Assembly: GCA_025929365.1 (NCBI GenBank)
Contig: JAICMG010000016.1
Span: 1-33,561, forward strand
DNA length: 33,561 nt
Direction of reading: 5' to 3'
Origin: Frankiaceae bacterium
Lineage (GTDB): Bacteria > Actinomycetota > Actinomycetes > JAFAQI01
Part shown: positions 23,274-33,394 of the stretch, piece after piece
How the letters are laid out: each line of letters opens with the position of its first letter
How positions within the stretch are numbered: position 1 is the stretch's first letter
Translations under genes and position numbers: made by a program
Notes under the pieces: generated by a model
What the model saw: the letters and a program-made list of their open reading frames with translations, nothing else
What the model was told of the DNA's origin: nothing
The model's database searches: none

Positions 23274-24698
23274 TCAGACAGGCAGCAAGCCTTCCACGAA
23301 TTCTTGCAATTGCGCAACGTTGCGGCATTCCACCATCGGCATCACCTCGGCGTACGTCGCTGCGGCGGAATCCCCTGACGACCAGTACTGCCGAGGCTCC
23401 GGGTTCAGCCAGAAGGCGTGACGCGCCTGCCGCACCATGCTCCGCAGCGCCGGAAGCGCCGGCGCCCGGTAGTTCGTGCGGGCGTCTCCGAGCACGAGCA
23501 GTGACGTCTTCGGCGTCACCGCGTCCGGCCACTTCTGGGCGAACACCTCGAAGGAGTGGCCGTAGTCGCTGTGCCCGTCGTACCAGACGACGTCCGCCTC
23601 GCTCGACATGCGGGCGAGCGCGTCCACCACATCGCCGCCCCGGTCGAAGTAGTCCGTCACCTCGTCAGTGGTGTCGACGAAGGCGAACACGCGGACCTTC
23701 GCGAACTGCTCGCGCAGGGCAAACGCCAGCAGCACCGTGAAATGGGCGAACGCCGCGACCGAGCCACTGACGTCGCAGAGCACGACGAGCTCCGGCTTGT
23801 GCGGCTTGTGCGGCTTGAAGATCGTCGTCAGCGGAACGCCGCCGCTGGACAGCGACGCGCGCACGGTGCGGCGTACGTCGAGTCGGCCCCGGCGGCCGAG
23901 CCGGCGCTTTGCGGTCAGCCGGGTCGCGAGCCGCCGGGCGATCGGATGCACCTGGCGTCGCAGCTGGGCGAGGTCGTCGCGAGACGCACGGAGGAACTCG
24001 ACCTGCTCGACGAGCGGCTTCACCGCGGTCTTCGCGATCGCCTCGGCACCGCGGTCCTCCGCCAGCCGGCGGCGGACCTCGGACTCGACCATCTCCTCGA
24101 ACTGCTTGATCCGCTCGGTGAGCATCTGCCGCGCGACGCGCTCGCCAAGGCCGCCACGATCCTGGCCCTGCAGCACCGCCTCGAGCAGAGAAGCCATCAG
24201 CGTCTCCGGGTTCAGCGCCCGCAACACGCGGTAGGTGAACCACGACTGGCGCCCGGGCTGGCCGTCGGCGCGGCCGAGTCCGTTGACCGCCTCGCGAGCG
24301 AGCCGCCGCAGGGCCTCGTCATCGCCCGACAACAGCACGTCCCTCAGCCGGTCGCGCAGCTCGCTTCGGATCACGTCGAGGTCGGCGGGATCAACCTCCT
24401 CGAGCTCCTCGCCCTCACCTTCGCCGTCGCCGTCGTAGGCCTGCCCGTCTCCGATCGCGGGCGGCCACCAGAGGTCGAACAGCCTGTCGAACGCCGGGCG
24501 GTGCGCCGCGCGCTTGACGACGCAGGCGGCGTACGCCGCACGCAGCTGCTCGCGGTCCAGCAGGTCGATGGTCACCGCGGCGCGGCCGGCATCGAGCGAT
24601 TCCGCCATCGACACCGGCAAACCGGCGGCACGGAGCGCGCCGACGAACGACACGTGCCGGTCGAGCAGACCGGTGCCGGAGGCGGCGACGTCAGCCAT
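23274..24698 (-). CDS. VWA domain-containing protein (CoxE-like), partner of MoxR
   Basis: The 474-residue protein has a helical N-terminal half, an acidic stretch (DGDGEGEGEELEEVD, about 90-104) and a C-terminal von Willebrand A domain (about 303-470). The metal-ion-dependent adhesion motif DVSGS is at 309-313, with SLLVLGDART further on. Proteins of this type pair with MoxR ATPases and act in cofactor or metal-centre insertion or in protein remodelling; CoxE of carbon monoxide dehydrogenase is the named example. No Cox genes are nearby, so the client is unknown. The start overlaps the MoxR stop by one base (TGATG). Confidence 0.88.
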   Translation of the reverse strand: MADVAASGTGLLDRHVSFVGALRAAGLPVSMAESLDAGRAAVTIDLLDREQLRAAYAACVVKRAAHRPAFDRLFDLWWPPAIGDGQAYDGDGEGEGEELEEVDPADLDVIRSELRDRLRDVLLSGDDEALRRLAREAVNGLGRADGQPGRQSWFTYRVLRALNPETLMASLLEAVLQGQDRGGLGERVARQMLTERIKQFEEMVESEVRRRLAEDRGAEAIAKTAVKPLVEQVEFLRASRDDLAQLRRQVHPIARRLATRLTAKRRLGRRGRLDVRRTVRASLSSGGVPLTTIFKPHKPHKPELVVLCDVSGSVAAFAHFTVLLAFALREQFAKVRVFAFVDTTDEVTDYFDRGGDVVDALARMSSEADVVWYDGHSDYGHSFEVFAQKWPDAVTPKTSLLVLGDARTNYRAPALPALRSMVRQARHAFWLNPEPRQYWSSGDSAAATYAEVMPMVECRNVAQLQEFVEGLLPV

Positions 24699-25555
24699 CA
24701 GTTGAGGCCGAGCTCCTTGATCGCGCGGGTGTGATCGGTCGCGTGCTTCAGCACGACGCCGAGCGTCTTGGAAACCGTCTCCTCGTCGAGCGTGTCCAGC
24801 CCGAGCGCGACGAGAGTGCGGGCCCAGTCGATGCTCTCCGCGATGCTGGGCGCCTTCTTCAGCTCGAGCGCGCGCAACGTGCGAACGGTGCGGACGAGCT
24901 GCTCGGCGAGTGCCTCGACCACCTCGGGGACGCGGGTGAGCACGATCTGGCGCTCGCGATCGGCGTCCGGGTAGTCGACGTGGAGGAACAGGCAGCGCCG
25001 CTTGAGCGCCTCGGACAGCTCGCGGGTGGCGTTGGACGTGAGGACGACGAACGGCTTGCGGACCGCCTCGATCGTGCCGAGCTCCGGCACCGTGACCTGG
25101 AAGTCGCTGAGCACCTCGAGCAGCAGACCCTCGACCTCGACGTCGGCCTTGTCGGTCTCGTCGACGAGCAGCACCGTCGGCTCCTCGCGGCGGATCGCGG
25201 TCAGCAGCGGCCGGGAGAGGAGGAACTCGTCGGAGAAGATGTCGTCGTGGGTCTCCTCCCACGCCTGGTCACCCGCGGCCTGGATCCGCAGCAGCTGCTT
25301 TCGGTAGTTCCACTCATAGAGGGCGCGGGCTTCGTCGAGCCCCTCGTAGCACTGCAGACGGACCAGACCGGCACCAGCGGCCGTGGCGACGGCCTTGGCG
25401 AGCTCGGTCTTGCCGGTACCGGCCGGGCCCTCGACGAGCAGCGGCTTGCCGAGAGCGTCCGCGAGGAACACGGTCGTCGCGATCGCGTCGTCGGCGAGAT
25501 AACCGGTGGCGGCCAGCCGGGTCCGGACGTCGTCGGGCGAGGAAAAGAACGGCAT
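24698..25555 (-). CDS. MoxR-family AAA+ ATPase
   Basis: The 285-residue protein contains a full AAA+ module: Walker A GPAGTGKT (43-50), Walker B LLVDETD (129-135), sensor region VVLTSNATRELSEALKRRC and arginine-finger region RRCLFLHVDYP. The protein is shorter than classical MoxR and lacks an obvious extra domain. It works with the VWA partner coded just downstream, one base overlapping, probably as a chaperone for an unidentified complex. It has an ordinary start at ATG 25555, and the 52-base gap to the proA stop contains nothing striking. Confidence 0.92.
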   Translation of the reverse strand: MPFFSSPDDVRTRLAATGYLADDAIATTVFLADALGKPLLVEGPAGTGKTELAKAVATAAGAGLVRLQCYEGLDEARALYEWNYRKQLLRIQAAGDQAWEETHDDIFSDEFLLSRPLLTAIRREEPTVLLVDETDKADVEVEGLLLEVLSDFQVTVPELGTIEAVRKPFVVLTSNATRELSEALKRRCLFLHVDYPDADRERQIVLTRVPEVVEALAEQLVRTVRTLRALELKKAPSIAESIDWARTLVALGLDTLDEETVSKTLGVVLKHATDHTRAIKELGLN

Positions 25556-25607
25556 CCGAGGCTCCCAGCTGACAGTTAGAACCCGATTCTATTGCCTAGC
25601 GGGTGCC

Positions 25608-26852
25608 TCAGGCGCGGATCTGGCCGTTGCCGGTGACGACCCAGGTGGTGCTGGTCAGCTCGGGCAGCGCCATCGGCCCGCGGGCATGCAGCTTCTGGTT
25701 GGAGATGCCGATCTCGGCCCCGAAGCCGAACTGCTCGCCGTCGGTGAACCGCGTCGAGGCGTTGATCATCACGGCTGCGGAGTCCAGACCGGCGACGAAC
25801 TGCTGCGACGCCTCGAGCGACCTCGTGACGATCGCCTCGGTGTGCCCGCTCCCCCACCGGCGGATGTGCGCCACCGCCTCCTGCAGCGAGCCGACGACGC
25901 CGACCGCGAGGTCGAGCGACAAGTACTCCGCCTCCCAGTCCTCGTCGGTCACGGGAAGCACCCCGTCGGCGTACGACGCGGTCCGCTGATCGCCGTGGAT
26001 CGTGACACCCGCCTGCTGAAGTGCCTGGAGTGCGCGCGGCAGGAACTGCGCCGCGATCGTCTCGTGCACGAGCATGGTCTCGGCGGCGTTGCACACGCTC
26101 GGCCGCTGCGTCTTGGCGTTGAGGATGATCTCGATGCCCATGTCGATGTCGGCGTCGGCGTCGATGTAGACGTGGCAGTTGCCGACGCCGGTCTCGATGA
26201 CCGGCACCGTCGACTCCTCGACGACACTGCGGATCAGGCCGGCGCCCCCGCGCGGGATCAGTACGTCGACCAGGCCGCGAGCGCGCATCAGGTGCTTCGC
26301 CGACTCGTGGTCGTGACCCGGCACCATCTGCACGCAACCGTCCGGAAGCCCGCTCTTCTGTGCCGACTCGGCGAGGATCGCGACCAGCGCCGCGTTGCTG
26401 TCGCGCGCACTCGAGGAACCGCGCAACAGCACCGCATTGCCGCTCTTGAGGCAAAGACCCGCGGCGTCGACCGTCACGTTCGGCCGCGCCTCATAGATGA
26501 TGCCGACGACGCCCATCGGGACCCGCACCTGGCGCAGCGTCAGCCCGTTCGGCAAGGTCGAGCCACGCACGACCTCACCGACCGGATCGGGCAGCTTCGC
26601 CACCTGCCGCAGGCCGTCGGCCATCGCCGCGACACGTCCCTCGTCGAGCCGCAACCGGTCGACCAGCGGGTTGTCGGGGTCGCGCGAGACGTCGGCCGCA
26701 TTGGCCGCCAGCACCTCGGCGGTCGCGGCCTCTAGTGCGTCGGCCATCGCAAGCAGCGCGGCATCCTTCGCGGCGCGCGTCATTGGTGCAAGCAGCGCCG
26801 CGGCCTCCCGAGCCTTCCGCGCAGTAGCGAGAACCTCGTCCGCGGTCGTCAT
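25608..26852 (-). CDS. proA: Gamma-glutamyl phosphate reductase
   Basis: ProA reduces glutamyl-5-phosphate to glutamate-5-semialdehyde with NADPH, the second step of proline synthesis. The 414-residue protein shows the aldehyde dehydrogenase fold with [16 protein letters not shown] (substrate loop), [39 protein letters not shown] and the catalytic Cys in [11 protein letters not shown]. The C-terminal [19 protein letters not shown] is the family signature. ATG 26852 is the first Met consistent with family length; extending upstream would run into the intergenic hairpin. It is downstream of proB with a structured 93-base gap. Confidence 0.96.
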   Translation of the reverse strand: MTTADEVLATARKAREAAALLAPMTRAAKDAALLAMADALEAATAEVLAANAADVSRDPDNPLVDRLRLDEGRVAAMADGLRQVAKLPDPVGEVVRGSTLPNGLTLRQVRVPMGVVGIIYEARPNVTVDAAGLCLKSGNAVLLRGSSSARDSNAALVAILAESAQKSGLPDGCVQMVPGHDHESAKHLMRARGLVDVLIPRGGAGLIRSVVEESTVPVIETGVGNCHVYIDADADIDMGIEIILNAKTQRPSVCNAAETMLVHETIAAQFLPRALQALQQAGVTIHGDQRTASYADGVLPVTDEDWEAEYLSLDLAVGVVGSLQEAVAHIRRWGSGHTEAIVTRSLEASQQFVAGLDSAAVMINASTRFTDGEQFGFGAEIGISNQKLHARGPMALPELTSTTWVVTGNGQIRA

Positions 26853-26878
26853 ACGCCGATCGTAGGCCCCGAAATTCC

Positions 26879-26941
26879 CGGTGATCTTGACGTTATGGGC
26901 GTCTGGAGGCCCGCCAGACGCCAACTACGTCAAGATCACCG
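26879..26941. repeat. Two-tier hairpin filling the proB-proA gap
   Basis: The outer arms (26879-26893 and 26927-26941) pair perfectly over 15 bases, then an internal loop of 4 bases on each side, then inner arms GGCGTCTGG and CCAGACGCC of 9 bases around a 7-base loop. It starts 5 bases after the proB stop and ends 26 bases before proA, so it lies inside the probable proBA transcript. It could be an extragenic palindromic repeat, an mRNA stability element or an attenuator. There is no T-run, so simple termination is unlikely. Confidence 0.75.
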
Positions 26942-26945
26942 CGGG

Positions 26946-28058
26946 TTAGAGGAGGGCGAGATCGTCGCGGTGCACGACCTCGCGGGAGTACGCCGCGCCG
27001 AGCTCCGCCACCAGGTCGTGCGTCGAGCGGCCGAGCAGCGGGGGCAGCTCCGCCGCGTCGTAGGCGACAAGACCACGCGCGACGACGCGCCCTTCGGCAT
27101 CGACCAGGTCGACCGGGTCGCCGGCCGAGAACTTCCCGTCGACCGCCGTGATCCCGGCCGGCAGCAGCGAGCTGCGCCGGTCGACCACCGCCTCGACCGC
27201 GCCCGCGTCGAGCCGCACGCTGCCGCGCCCGGTCGTCGCGTGCGCGAGCCAGAGCAGGCGCGCCGGCGCCCGTTTGCCGGTCGGGTGAAAGCACGTCCCG
27301 ACATCGCCTCCGGCGAGCGCGGACGCGACATCATCGGCATGCGCGAGGAGCGTGGGCACGCCCGCCCCCGCGGCGATCCGCGCCGCCGCAACCTTCGTCG
27401 CCATGCCGCCCAGACCCACGCCGGCTTTGCCGACGGCCCCGAGCCGCACGTGTGCGAGGTCCGCGTCACCGTGCACGTCGGACACGCGCGTCGCCGGGCC
27501 ATGACTCGGGTCGGTGTCGTAGACGCCGTCGACGTCGGAGAGCAGCACCAGCGCATCCGCGCTCACGAGATGGGTGACCAGCGCGGCGAGCCGGTCGTTG
27601 TCGCCGAATCGGATCTCCTCGGTGGCGACGGTGTCGTTCTCGTTGACGACAGGTACGACGCCCAAGCCCAGCAACCGCTCGAACGTGCGAGCCGCGTTTC
27701 GGTAGTGCGCCCGACGAACGACGTCATCCGCCGTCAGCAGCACCTGGCCGACGGTCAGACCGTGCCGGCCGAACGCCTCGGTGTAGCGCGCGACGAGCAT
27801 CCCCTGTCCGACGCTCGCTGCGGCTTGCTGCGTCGCGAGGTCCTTCGGCCGCTTCGCCAGGCCCAGCGGGCGCAGCCCGGCCGCGATCGCGCCTGAGGAC
27901 ACCAGGACCACCTGCGCGCCCGCGCCGACCCGCCCGGCGAGCGCAGCGACGATGGCATCAACGCGAGCAACGTCCAGTCCGCCGTGCGAGCTGGCAAGCG
28001 ACGACGAGCCGACCTTCACGACGAGTCGCTTCGCCGAGGCGACGACGTCGCGGCTCAC
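26946..28058 (-). CDS. proB: Glutamate 5-kinase
   Basis: ProB phosphorylates glutamate with ATP, the first and feedback-regulated step of proline synthesis. The 370-residue protein has the amino-acid kinase domain: [47 protein letters not shown] and [15 protein letters not shown]-terminal PUA domain follows (about 275-365, [14 protein letters not shown] and [12 protein letters not shown]). GTG 28058 overlaps the obgE stop as GTGA, so the two are coupled. Length and motifs fit the two-domain form found in most bacteria. Confidence 0.96.
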   Translation of the reverse strand: MSRDVVASAKRLVVKVGSSSLASSHGGLDVARVDAIVAALAGRVGAGAQVVLVSSGAIAAGLRPLGLAKRPKDLATQQAAASVGQGMLVARYTEAFGRHGLTVGQVLLTADDVVRRAHYRNAARTFERLLGLGVVPVVNENDTVATEEIRFGDNDRLAALVTHLVSADALVLLSDVDGVYDTDPSHGPATRVSDVHGDADLAHVRLGAVGKAGVGLGGMATKVAAARIAAGAGVPTLLAHADDVASALAGGDVGTCFHPTGKRAPARLLWLAHATTGRGSVRLDAGAVEAVVDRRSSLLPAGITAVDGKFSAGDPVDLVDAEGRVVARGLVAYDAAELPPLLGRSTHDLVAELGAAYSREVVHRDDLALL

Positions 28059-29581
28059 GATCCATCAGCGCGCGGAGCGCGACACTCCCCCATGTGGTCA
28101 TCATCCGGGTGATCGCCGGCAAACGGATCGTCCGGCAGCCCTTCGACATCCGTGTCGTACGCCGACCGGCGGGCCCGCCGTGAGGCCTTCCGGTCCTCCG
28201 CCCTCGGCCGATGGTGGTCCTCGAGCCGCTCGTCGGTGCCGCGCCCGCCGTGCGCCGCCGACCCGCGCATCGCCAAGGTCGGGACCCAGTCGAAGGTGAC
28301 GTCGCCGATCGTGACCTCGGCGCCGGCCTTCGCACCGAGCCCGGCCAGCGCGTCCTCGACGCCGAGCCGGGCGAGCCGGTCGGCGAGGTAGCCGACCGCC
28401 TCGTCGTTGCTGAAGTCGGTCTGGTGGACCCATCGCCTCGGGCGATCCCCGGTCACGACGTAGGCCTGCTCGCCGACCGGCTCGACGCTGAACCCCTCGT
28501 CGCGGACCGCCGCGGGCCGCAGCACGATCCGCGTGGGCTCGGCGGCGGGCAGGCTCGCCCGCCACTGGGTGACGCGCTCGGCCATCGCGAAGCCCAGGTC
28601 GCGCAACCCGGTGCGGCTGGCCGCGGAGATCTCGAAGACGGGGGCCCCCAGCCGCTCGCCGACCTCGCCGCGCACCATGTCGGCGAGCTCGCGTGCGTCG
28701 GGAACGTCGATCTTGTTCAGCGCGATGATCCGCGGCCGTCCGGAGAGCCCACCGGCGACCAGCTCGTCGTACGCCTCGAGCTCCGCCTCGATCGTCTCGA
28801 GATCCGACAGCGGATCCCGGCCCGGCTCGACGGTTGCGCAGTCCACGACGTGCACGAGCACCGAGCACCGCTCGATGTGGCGCAGGAACTCCAGGCCGAG
28901 CCCGCGGCCGCTGCTGGCCCCCGGGACCAGCCCGGGTACGTCGGCGACGGTGAAGGTCACCTCGCCCGCCTCGACGACGCCGAGGTTGGGCACCAGCGTG
29001 GTGAACGGGTAGTCGGCGATCTTCGGCTTCGCCGCCGACATCGCCGCGATCAACGACGACTTGCCGGCGTTCGGGAAGCCGATCAGCGCGACATCTGCGA
29101 CGGTCTTCAGCTCGAGCGTTGCCTCGACCGCCTCGCCCGGCTCACCGAGCAGCGCGAATCCGGGAGCCTTGCGTCGCGACGACGCGAGCGCGGCGTTACC
29201 CAGCCCCCCGCGACCGCCCTTGGCGAGGACGAACCGCGTGCCGGCTCCCACGAGATCGGCGAGGAACTCACCGGTTTCGCTGTCACGGACCACGGTGCCG
29301 TCCGGCACCGCAACGACGAGGTCGCCACCCTCGGCACCGGAGCGCATCGAACCTTGGCCGGGCTTGCCGCTGCCGGCGCGCTGATGCGGATGGCGGTGGA
29401 CATCGAGCAACGTCGTGACGCTCGGGTCGACGACGAGGATCACGTCTCCACCACGGCCACCGTCGCCGCCGTCGGGCCCACCGAGCGGCTTGAACTTCTC
29501 GCGCCGAACCGATGCGCAGCCGTTGCCACCGTTGCCACCGGCCGCGTGGAGAACCGCGCGGTCGACGAAGATTGCGGCCAT
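28055..29581 (-). CDS. obgE: GTPase Obg/CgtA
   Basis: Obg is an essential GTPase in ribosome maturation and stress signalling. The 508-residue protein has the glycine-rich Obg fold (about 1-160, [13 protein letters not shown] and [13 protein letters not shown]), then the GTPase domain with G1 GFPNAGKSS (168-176), DVPG, and NKID (ALNKIDVPD), and the OCT domain (about 360-437, [21 protein letters not shown]). A disordered acidic tail with [15 protein letters not shown] follows, as often seen in actinobacteria. It sits directly after rplU and rpmA and before proB. Confidence 0.97.
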   Translation of the reverse strand: MAAIFVDRAVLHAAGGNGGNGCASVRREKFKPLGGPDGGDGGRGGDVILVVDPSVTTLLDVHRHPHQRAGSGKPGQGSMRSGAEGGDLVVAVPDGTVVRDSETGEFLADLVGAGTRFVLAKGGRGGLGNAALASSRRKAPGFALLGEPGEAVEATLELKTVADVALIGFPNAGKSSLIAAMSAAKPKIADYPFTTLVPNLGVVEAGEVTFTVADVPGLVPGASSGRGLGLEFLRHIERCSVLVHVVDCATVEPGRDPLSDLETIEAELEAYDELVAGGLSGRPRIIALNKIDVPDARELADMVRGEVGERLGAPVFEISAASRTGLRDLGFAMAERVTQWRASLPAAEPTRIVLRPAAVRDEGFSVEPVGEQAYVVTGDRPRRWVHQTDFSNDEAVGYLADRLARLGVEDALAGLGAKAGAEVTIGDVTFDWVPTLAMRGSAAHGGRGTDERLEDHHRPRAEDRKASRRARRSAYDTDVEGLPDDPFAGDHPDDDHMGECRAPRADGS

Positions 29582-29600
29582 CGCGGCCGCCCTGACGCAG

Positions 29601-29858
29601 CTACTCGGCGGCGGTGGTGACGCTCACGACGCGGCGGCCGCGCTTGTGGCCGAACTCGACGGCACCGGCCGCGAGCGCGAACAGCGTGTCGTCGCCACCA
29701 CGGCCGACATTGTCACCGGGGTGGAAGTGCGTGCCGCGCTGGCGGACGAGGATCTCGCCCGCGTTGACCAGCTGGCCACCGAAACGCTTCACACCGAGTC
29801 GCTGCGCGTTCGAGTCCCGGCCGTTGCGGCTGGACGACGCACCCTTCTTGTGTGCCAT
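29601..29858 (-). CDS. rpmA: Large ribosomal subunit protein L27
   Basis: The 85-residue protein starts [20 protein letters not shown], the conserved N-terminal arm that reaches the peptidyl transferase centre. The rest also matches L27: [20 protein letters not shown] and [20 protein letters not shown]. It is not preceded by the cleavable extension seen in Firmicutes. It lies 7 bases after rplU and 19 bases before obgE, the standard order. Confidence 0.97.
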   Translation of the reverse strand: MAHKKGASSSRNGRDSNAQRLGVKRFGGQLVNAGEILVRQRGTHFHPGDNVGRGGDDTLFALAAGAVEFGHKRGRRVVSVTTAAE

Positions 29859-29865
29859 GTCGCGA

Positions 29866-30183
29866 CTACTTCCCGGTCTCGATGCCGGTGACCCGCAGCG
29901 TCGTGAGCTTGGCGCGGTGGCCCTGACGCCGGTGGTAGCCGGACTTGTTCTTGAACAGGTGGATCGTGATCTTGGGGCCCTTGATGGCCTCGACGACCTC
30001 AGCGGTCACCGACGTCTTGGCGAGCGTGGCCGCGTCGGCCGTCACCGCGCCGGCGTCGTCGACCAGGAGCACGGCCGGCAACGTCACGGACTCACCGGGC
30101 GCACTCGCGATCCGGTCCACCGTGAGGGTGTCACCGACCGCGACCTTGTGCTGGTGGCCGCCGCTGCGGACGATCGCGTACAC
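29866..30183 (-). CDS. rplU: Large ribosomal subunit protein L21
   Basis: The 105-residue protein has the L21 pattern [43 protein letters not shown] and [18 protein letters not shown] 30183 is preferred because AGGAG sits 7 bases upstream and family members begin at this point; a longer open frame upstream is not supported. It is the first gene of the rplU-rpmA-obgE set and lies 82 bases after the RNase E stop. Confidence 0.96.
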   Translation of the reverse strand: MYAIVRSGGHQHKVAVGDTLTVDRIASAPGESVTLPAVLLVDDAGAVTADAATLAKTSVTAEVVEAIKGPKITIHLFKNKSGYHRRQGHRAKLTTLRVTGIETGK

Positions 30184-30211
30184 CGTCGTACTCCTTGGGA
30201 TTGGCCTGGAA

Positions 30212-30232
30212 TGGCGCGTCGCTTCCGCGCCA
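30212..30232 (-). promoter_or_regulatory. Small hairpin in the rplU leader
   Basis: TGGCGCG (30212-30218) and CGCGCCA (30226-30232) form a 7-bp stem with a 7-base loop, about 29 bases upstream of the rplU start. It could be a terminator remnant of rne or a leader regulating rplU. The evidence is limited to the stem. Confidence 0.3.
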
Positions 30233-30265
30233 GCCGTCGAGTCTACGGACGCGGGTGCCGCCGGA

Positions 30266-32539
30266 TCAAACCTCGACCGGCTCAGGCTCCGGCGCGGGAG
30301 CGGATACGGCCTTGTCGGGGGCCTTCTTCGCCGCCTGATCGCCCTTGCGCTTGTCACCCTTGCTGCTCTTCTCGCCCGCCGCCGCCTTCGGCGTCACGGG
30401 CTTGGGCGGTCGCTTCTGGCTCACCGGGTCGTGCGTGAGGATCACGCCGCTGCCGCCGCACTCCTTGCAGGTCTCGCTGAACGACTCGAGCAGCCCCTCG
30501 CCGACCCGCTTGCGGGTCATCTGCACCAGCCCGAGCGAGGTGACCTCCGCGACCTGGTGGCGGGTCCGGTCGCGCCCGAGACATTCGACCAGCCGCCGCA
30601 GCACGAGGTCACGGTTGCTCTCGAGCACCATGTCGATGAAGTCGATGACGATGATCCCGCCGAGGTCGCGCAGCCGGAGCTGACGCACGATCTCCTCGGC
30701 CGCCTCGATGTTGTTCTTCGTCACCGTCTCTTCGAGGTTGCCGCCCTTGCCGGTGAACTTCCCGGTGTTGACGTCGACGACCACCATCGCCTCGGTGCGG
30801 TCGATCACGAGGTAGCCGCCGCTCGGCAGCCAGACCTTGCGGTCCAGCGCCTTGGCCAGCTGCTCGTCGATCCGGTACGCAGCGAAGACGTCCTCGTCCT
30901 CGGTCCAGCGACGGGTGCGCTCGGCGAGGTCGGGGGCAACCCATCGCACGTAGGTGTCGATGGTGTCCCACTCGTCGATGCCCTGGACGACGAGGCCGTT
31001 GAAGTCCTCGTTGAAGATGTCGCGCACCACGCGGATGACGAGATCGGGCTCCGAGTAGATGAGACTCGGCGCCGACGCGGTCTCGGACTTCTTGTCGATG
31101 TCCTCCCACTGCGCCTTCAGCCGGTTGAGGTCGCGCTCGAGCGCCTCTTCCGACGCGCCTTCGGCAGCCGTGCGGATGATGACTCCGGCATCTTCCGGCG
31201 TGAGCCGCTTGAGGATGGTCTTGAGCCGCGTTCGCTCGGTGTCCGGAAGCTTGCGGCTGATCCCCGACAACCTGCCGTCGGGCACGTAGACCATGAAGCG
31301 ACCCGGCAGGCTGACCTGGCTGGTCAGTCGCGCGCCCTTGTGGCCGATCGGGTCCTTCGTCACCTGCACGAGCACCGACTGGCCGCTCTTCAACGCCTGC
31401 TCGATGCGCGGCGCGCCACCCTCGAGTGCGCTGGCGTCGTAGTTGACCTCCCCGGCGTACAGCACGGCATTGCGGCCGCGGCCGATGTCGACGAACGCCG
31501 CCTCCATGCTCGGCAGCACGTTCTGCACCTTGCCGAGGTAGACGTTGCCCACCATCGACGCGGCGTGCTTGCGGGTGACGTAGTGCTCGACGAGTACGCC
31601 GTCCTCGAGCACCGCGATCTGCGTGCGGTCCTCGCCCTGCTTCACCACCATGATGCGATCGACCGCTTCGCGCCGGGCGAGGAACTCAGCCTCGGTGATG
31701 ATCGACGGCCGGCGGCGTTGGGTCTCGCGGCCGTCGCGACGACGCTGGCGCTTCGCCTCGATCCGGGTCGAGCCCTTCACACCGCGGACGGAGTCCCCGC
31801 GGGCGCCGTCGTCGGCCGAGGGCCGCGGCGGACGCACGTGCACCACGGTGTTCGGGGGGTCATCGGGTGAGCTGCCGTCCTCGCCCTCGCCGGTACCGCG
31901 CCGGCGGCGGCGCCGGCGGCGAGTGCCGGCGCTGCTGCCGTCCTCGGCCGTGCCACCGTCGCTGTCGTCAGCCTCGGGGTCGGCTGTCGCGCCGTCCTCG
32001 TCGGATTCCTCATCCGCCCCGGCGTCGCCGACGCCGCTTGCCCCGCCGCGGCCACCCCGGCCACGCCGACCTCGCCGGCGGCGGGTCGACCGCGGCGCCC
32101 CGGGCTCGCCGTCGTCGTCGGTGTCGACCGAGTCGACCGGCTCGTCGGCGCTTGGGCCCGCCTCCTCGGCGGGTGCCGCGGTGGCCTTCGGCTTGCGTGG
32201 CGGCGCGAGCTCGGCGGGAGGCGGCTGGAAGACGACCGCCGCCGTCGGCGCCTTACGGACCCGCTTCGCGGGCGCGGCCGCTTCCTCGGCGGGCGCGCCG
32301 GGGTCAGGCTCCGCCGCTACCGCCTTCTTCCGGGTCCGCTTCACGGGAGGCGGCGCTTCCGCGGGATCCGCGGCCGCCGCCTTCGCGCCGTCGGCCGGAG
32401 CCGAAGGCGGGGCCTCGACCGGCGTCGGCGGGCCGGCGGGGCGGCGGGCGGCCCGCCTCCGAGGTGCGCCCTTGGCCCCTGCCGCGGGCTCGTCGTGTGA
32501 TTCGTTGGATGTTTCGGTGGTGCGCTCGTCGTCGAGCAC
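30266..32539 (-). CDS. rne: Ribonuclease E/G
   Basis: RNase E/G cuts single-stranded RNA in mRNA decay and rRNA maturation. The 757-residue protein has a long disordered N-terminal extension (about 1-280) of alternating Ala/Pro, acidic and Arg-rich blocks, typical of actinobacterial RNase E. The catalytic core follows: S1 domain ([20 protein letters not shown]), the 5' sensor region ([14 protein letters not shown]), and the DNase I-like domain with [14 protein letters not shown] and IVIDFIDM, whose Asp residues bind magnesium. The zinc-link CKECGGSG comes next, then a short basic tail. GTG 32539 is chosen because AGGAG lies 5 bases upstream. Confidence 0.95.
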   Translation of the reverse strand: MLDDERTTETSNESHDEPAAGAKGAPRRRAARRPAGPPTPVEAPPSAPADGAKAAAADPAEAPPPVKRTRKKAVAAEPDPGAPAEEAAAPAKRVRKAPTAAVVFQPPPAELAPPRKPKATAAPAEEAGPSADEPVDSVDTDDDGEPGAPRSTRRRRGRRGRGGRGGASGVGDAGADEESDEDGATADPEADDSDGGTAEDGSSAGTRRRRRRRRGTGEGEDGSSPDDPPNTVVHVRPPRPSADDGARGDSVRGVKGSTRIEAKRQRRRDGRETQRRRPSIITEAEFLARREAVDRIMVVKQGEDRTQIAVLEDGVLVEHYVTRKHAASMVGNVYLGKVQNVLPSMEAAFVDIGRGRNAVLYAGEVNYDASALEGGAPRIEQALKSGQSVLVQVTKDPIGHKGARLTSQVSLPGRFMVYVPDGRLSGISRKLPDTERTRLKTILKRLTPEDAGVIIRTAAEGASEEALERDLNRLKAQWEDIDKKSETASAPSLIYSEPDLVIRVVRDIFNEDFNGLVVQGIDEWDTIDTYVRWVAPDLAERTRRWTEDEDVFAAYRIDEQLAKALDRKVWLPSGGYLVIDRTEAMVVVDVNTGKFTGKGGNLEETVTKNNIEAAEEIVRQLRLRDLGGIIVIDFIDMVLESNRDLVLRRLVECLGRDRTRHQVAEVTSLGLVQMTRKRVGEGLLESFSETCKECGGSGVILTHDPVSQKRPPKPVTPKAAAGEKSSKGDKRKGDQAAKKAPDKAVSAPAPEPEPVEV

Positions 32540-32659
32540 GTGTACTCCTGTCCGCTCCCGGGAGCGCCACGGACACTGCTGCCCTGGCACCCCGCGCGGG
32601 GCGAGGTCGAGAAAGCCTGTGGCGACGGCGCCTGGATCGCGAACCAGGCGTTCGATCCG

Positions 32660-33394
32660 CTACTTCAGCGGGTCGAGCAAATGCCTCGCGGCCTGCGGCG
32701 GTGCCGCGTCGAGCAGGCCCTGCGCCAGCCTCGTCGCCACGGGGGCGGCGGGCGTCGACAGTCCGGCTGCGCGTCGCAGCGCTGTCACAACGTCGTCGGG
32801 TCGAACAGCGGGTGTGGAATGCCGAACAACCACGTCCAGTGTCGCACACGGGGGTCCATCGACCGTCTCAGCAGCCACAACCGCCGCTCGCGCGTCGACC
32901 TGCCGGCTGCCGTCCTTCGTCGGGCGGTCGACCAGCAGCGCGTCGAGGGCGAGAAAGACCGCCAGGGCGGCCGCGCCGTCCTCCGGCGACACCCCTGGGA
33001 GCTCGATCCGCCACGCCGAGGCCTCGATCCGGTCGGCCAGCCCGACCCCACCGGGCGCCGCCTCGACCACGGTGATCACGTCCAGGCCGGTAGGCAGCGC
33101 GGCGTCGAGCGCCGTGCGCACCCACTCGGGATCGCGTTGCTCGGCCAGCCCGATCTCGAGGTACTCGGCCTCGGACGCGGCACCCGTCGGTGCCGCGCCG
33201 GCGTAGGACACCTTCGGGTGCGGCGAGAACCCGGCGCTGAACGCGATCGGCACACCCGAGCGGTGCAGCGCGCGCTCGAAGGCGCGGGCGAAGTCTCGAT
33301 GGCTGATGAATCGCAGCCGGCCACGCTTCGTGTAACGGACCCGGAGCCGCTGTACGACGGGCGGCGGCGGCGGGCCTTCAGGTTGCCGCGACAT
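32660..33394 (-). CDS. DUF2344 (TIGR03936) radical-SAM-linked protein
   Basis: The 244-residue protein has the domain signature LRVRYTKRGRLRFISHRDFA and FSAGFSPHPKVSYAG, with EAEYLEIGLAE after it. Such proteins are fused or adjacent to a radical-SAM/B12-binding protein (TIGR03960 type) in many bacteria and lie upstream of rne; their function is not settled. Here the ATG overlaps the radical-SAM stop by one base (TGATG), so they are coupled. The C-terminal 100 residues are less conserved and Ala-rich. A 7-bp stem (32629-32635 with 32644-32650) lies in the gap to rne. Confidence 0.9.
   Translation of the reverse strand: MSRQPEGPPPPPVVQRLRVRYTKRGRLRFISHRDFARAFERALHRSGVPIAFSAGFSPHPKVSYAGAAPTGAASEAEYLEIGLAEQRDPEWVRTALDAALPTGLDVITVVEAAPGGVGLADRIEASAWRIELPGVSPEDGAAALAVFLALDALLVDRPTKDGSRQVDARAAVVAAETVDGPPCATLDVVVRHSTPAVRPDDVVTALRRAAGLSTPAAPVATRLAQGLLDAAPPQAARHLLDPLK

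Noticed and set aside
32553-32566. 14-base perfect palindrome CGCTCCCGGGAGCG upstream of rne
   Set aside because: It lies just before the rne ribosome-binding site and might be regulatory, but GC-rich palindromes of this length occur by chance in such DNA and no second feature supports it.
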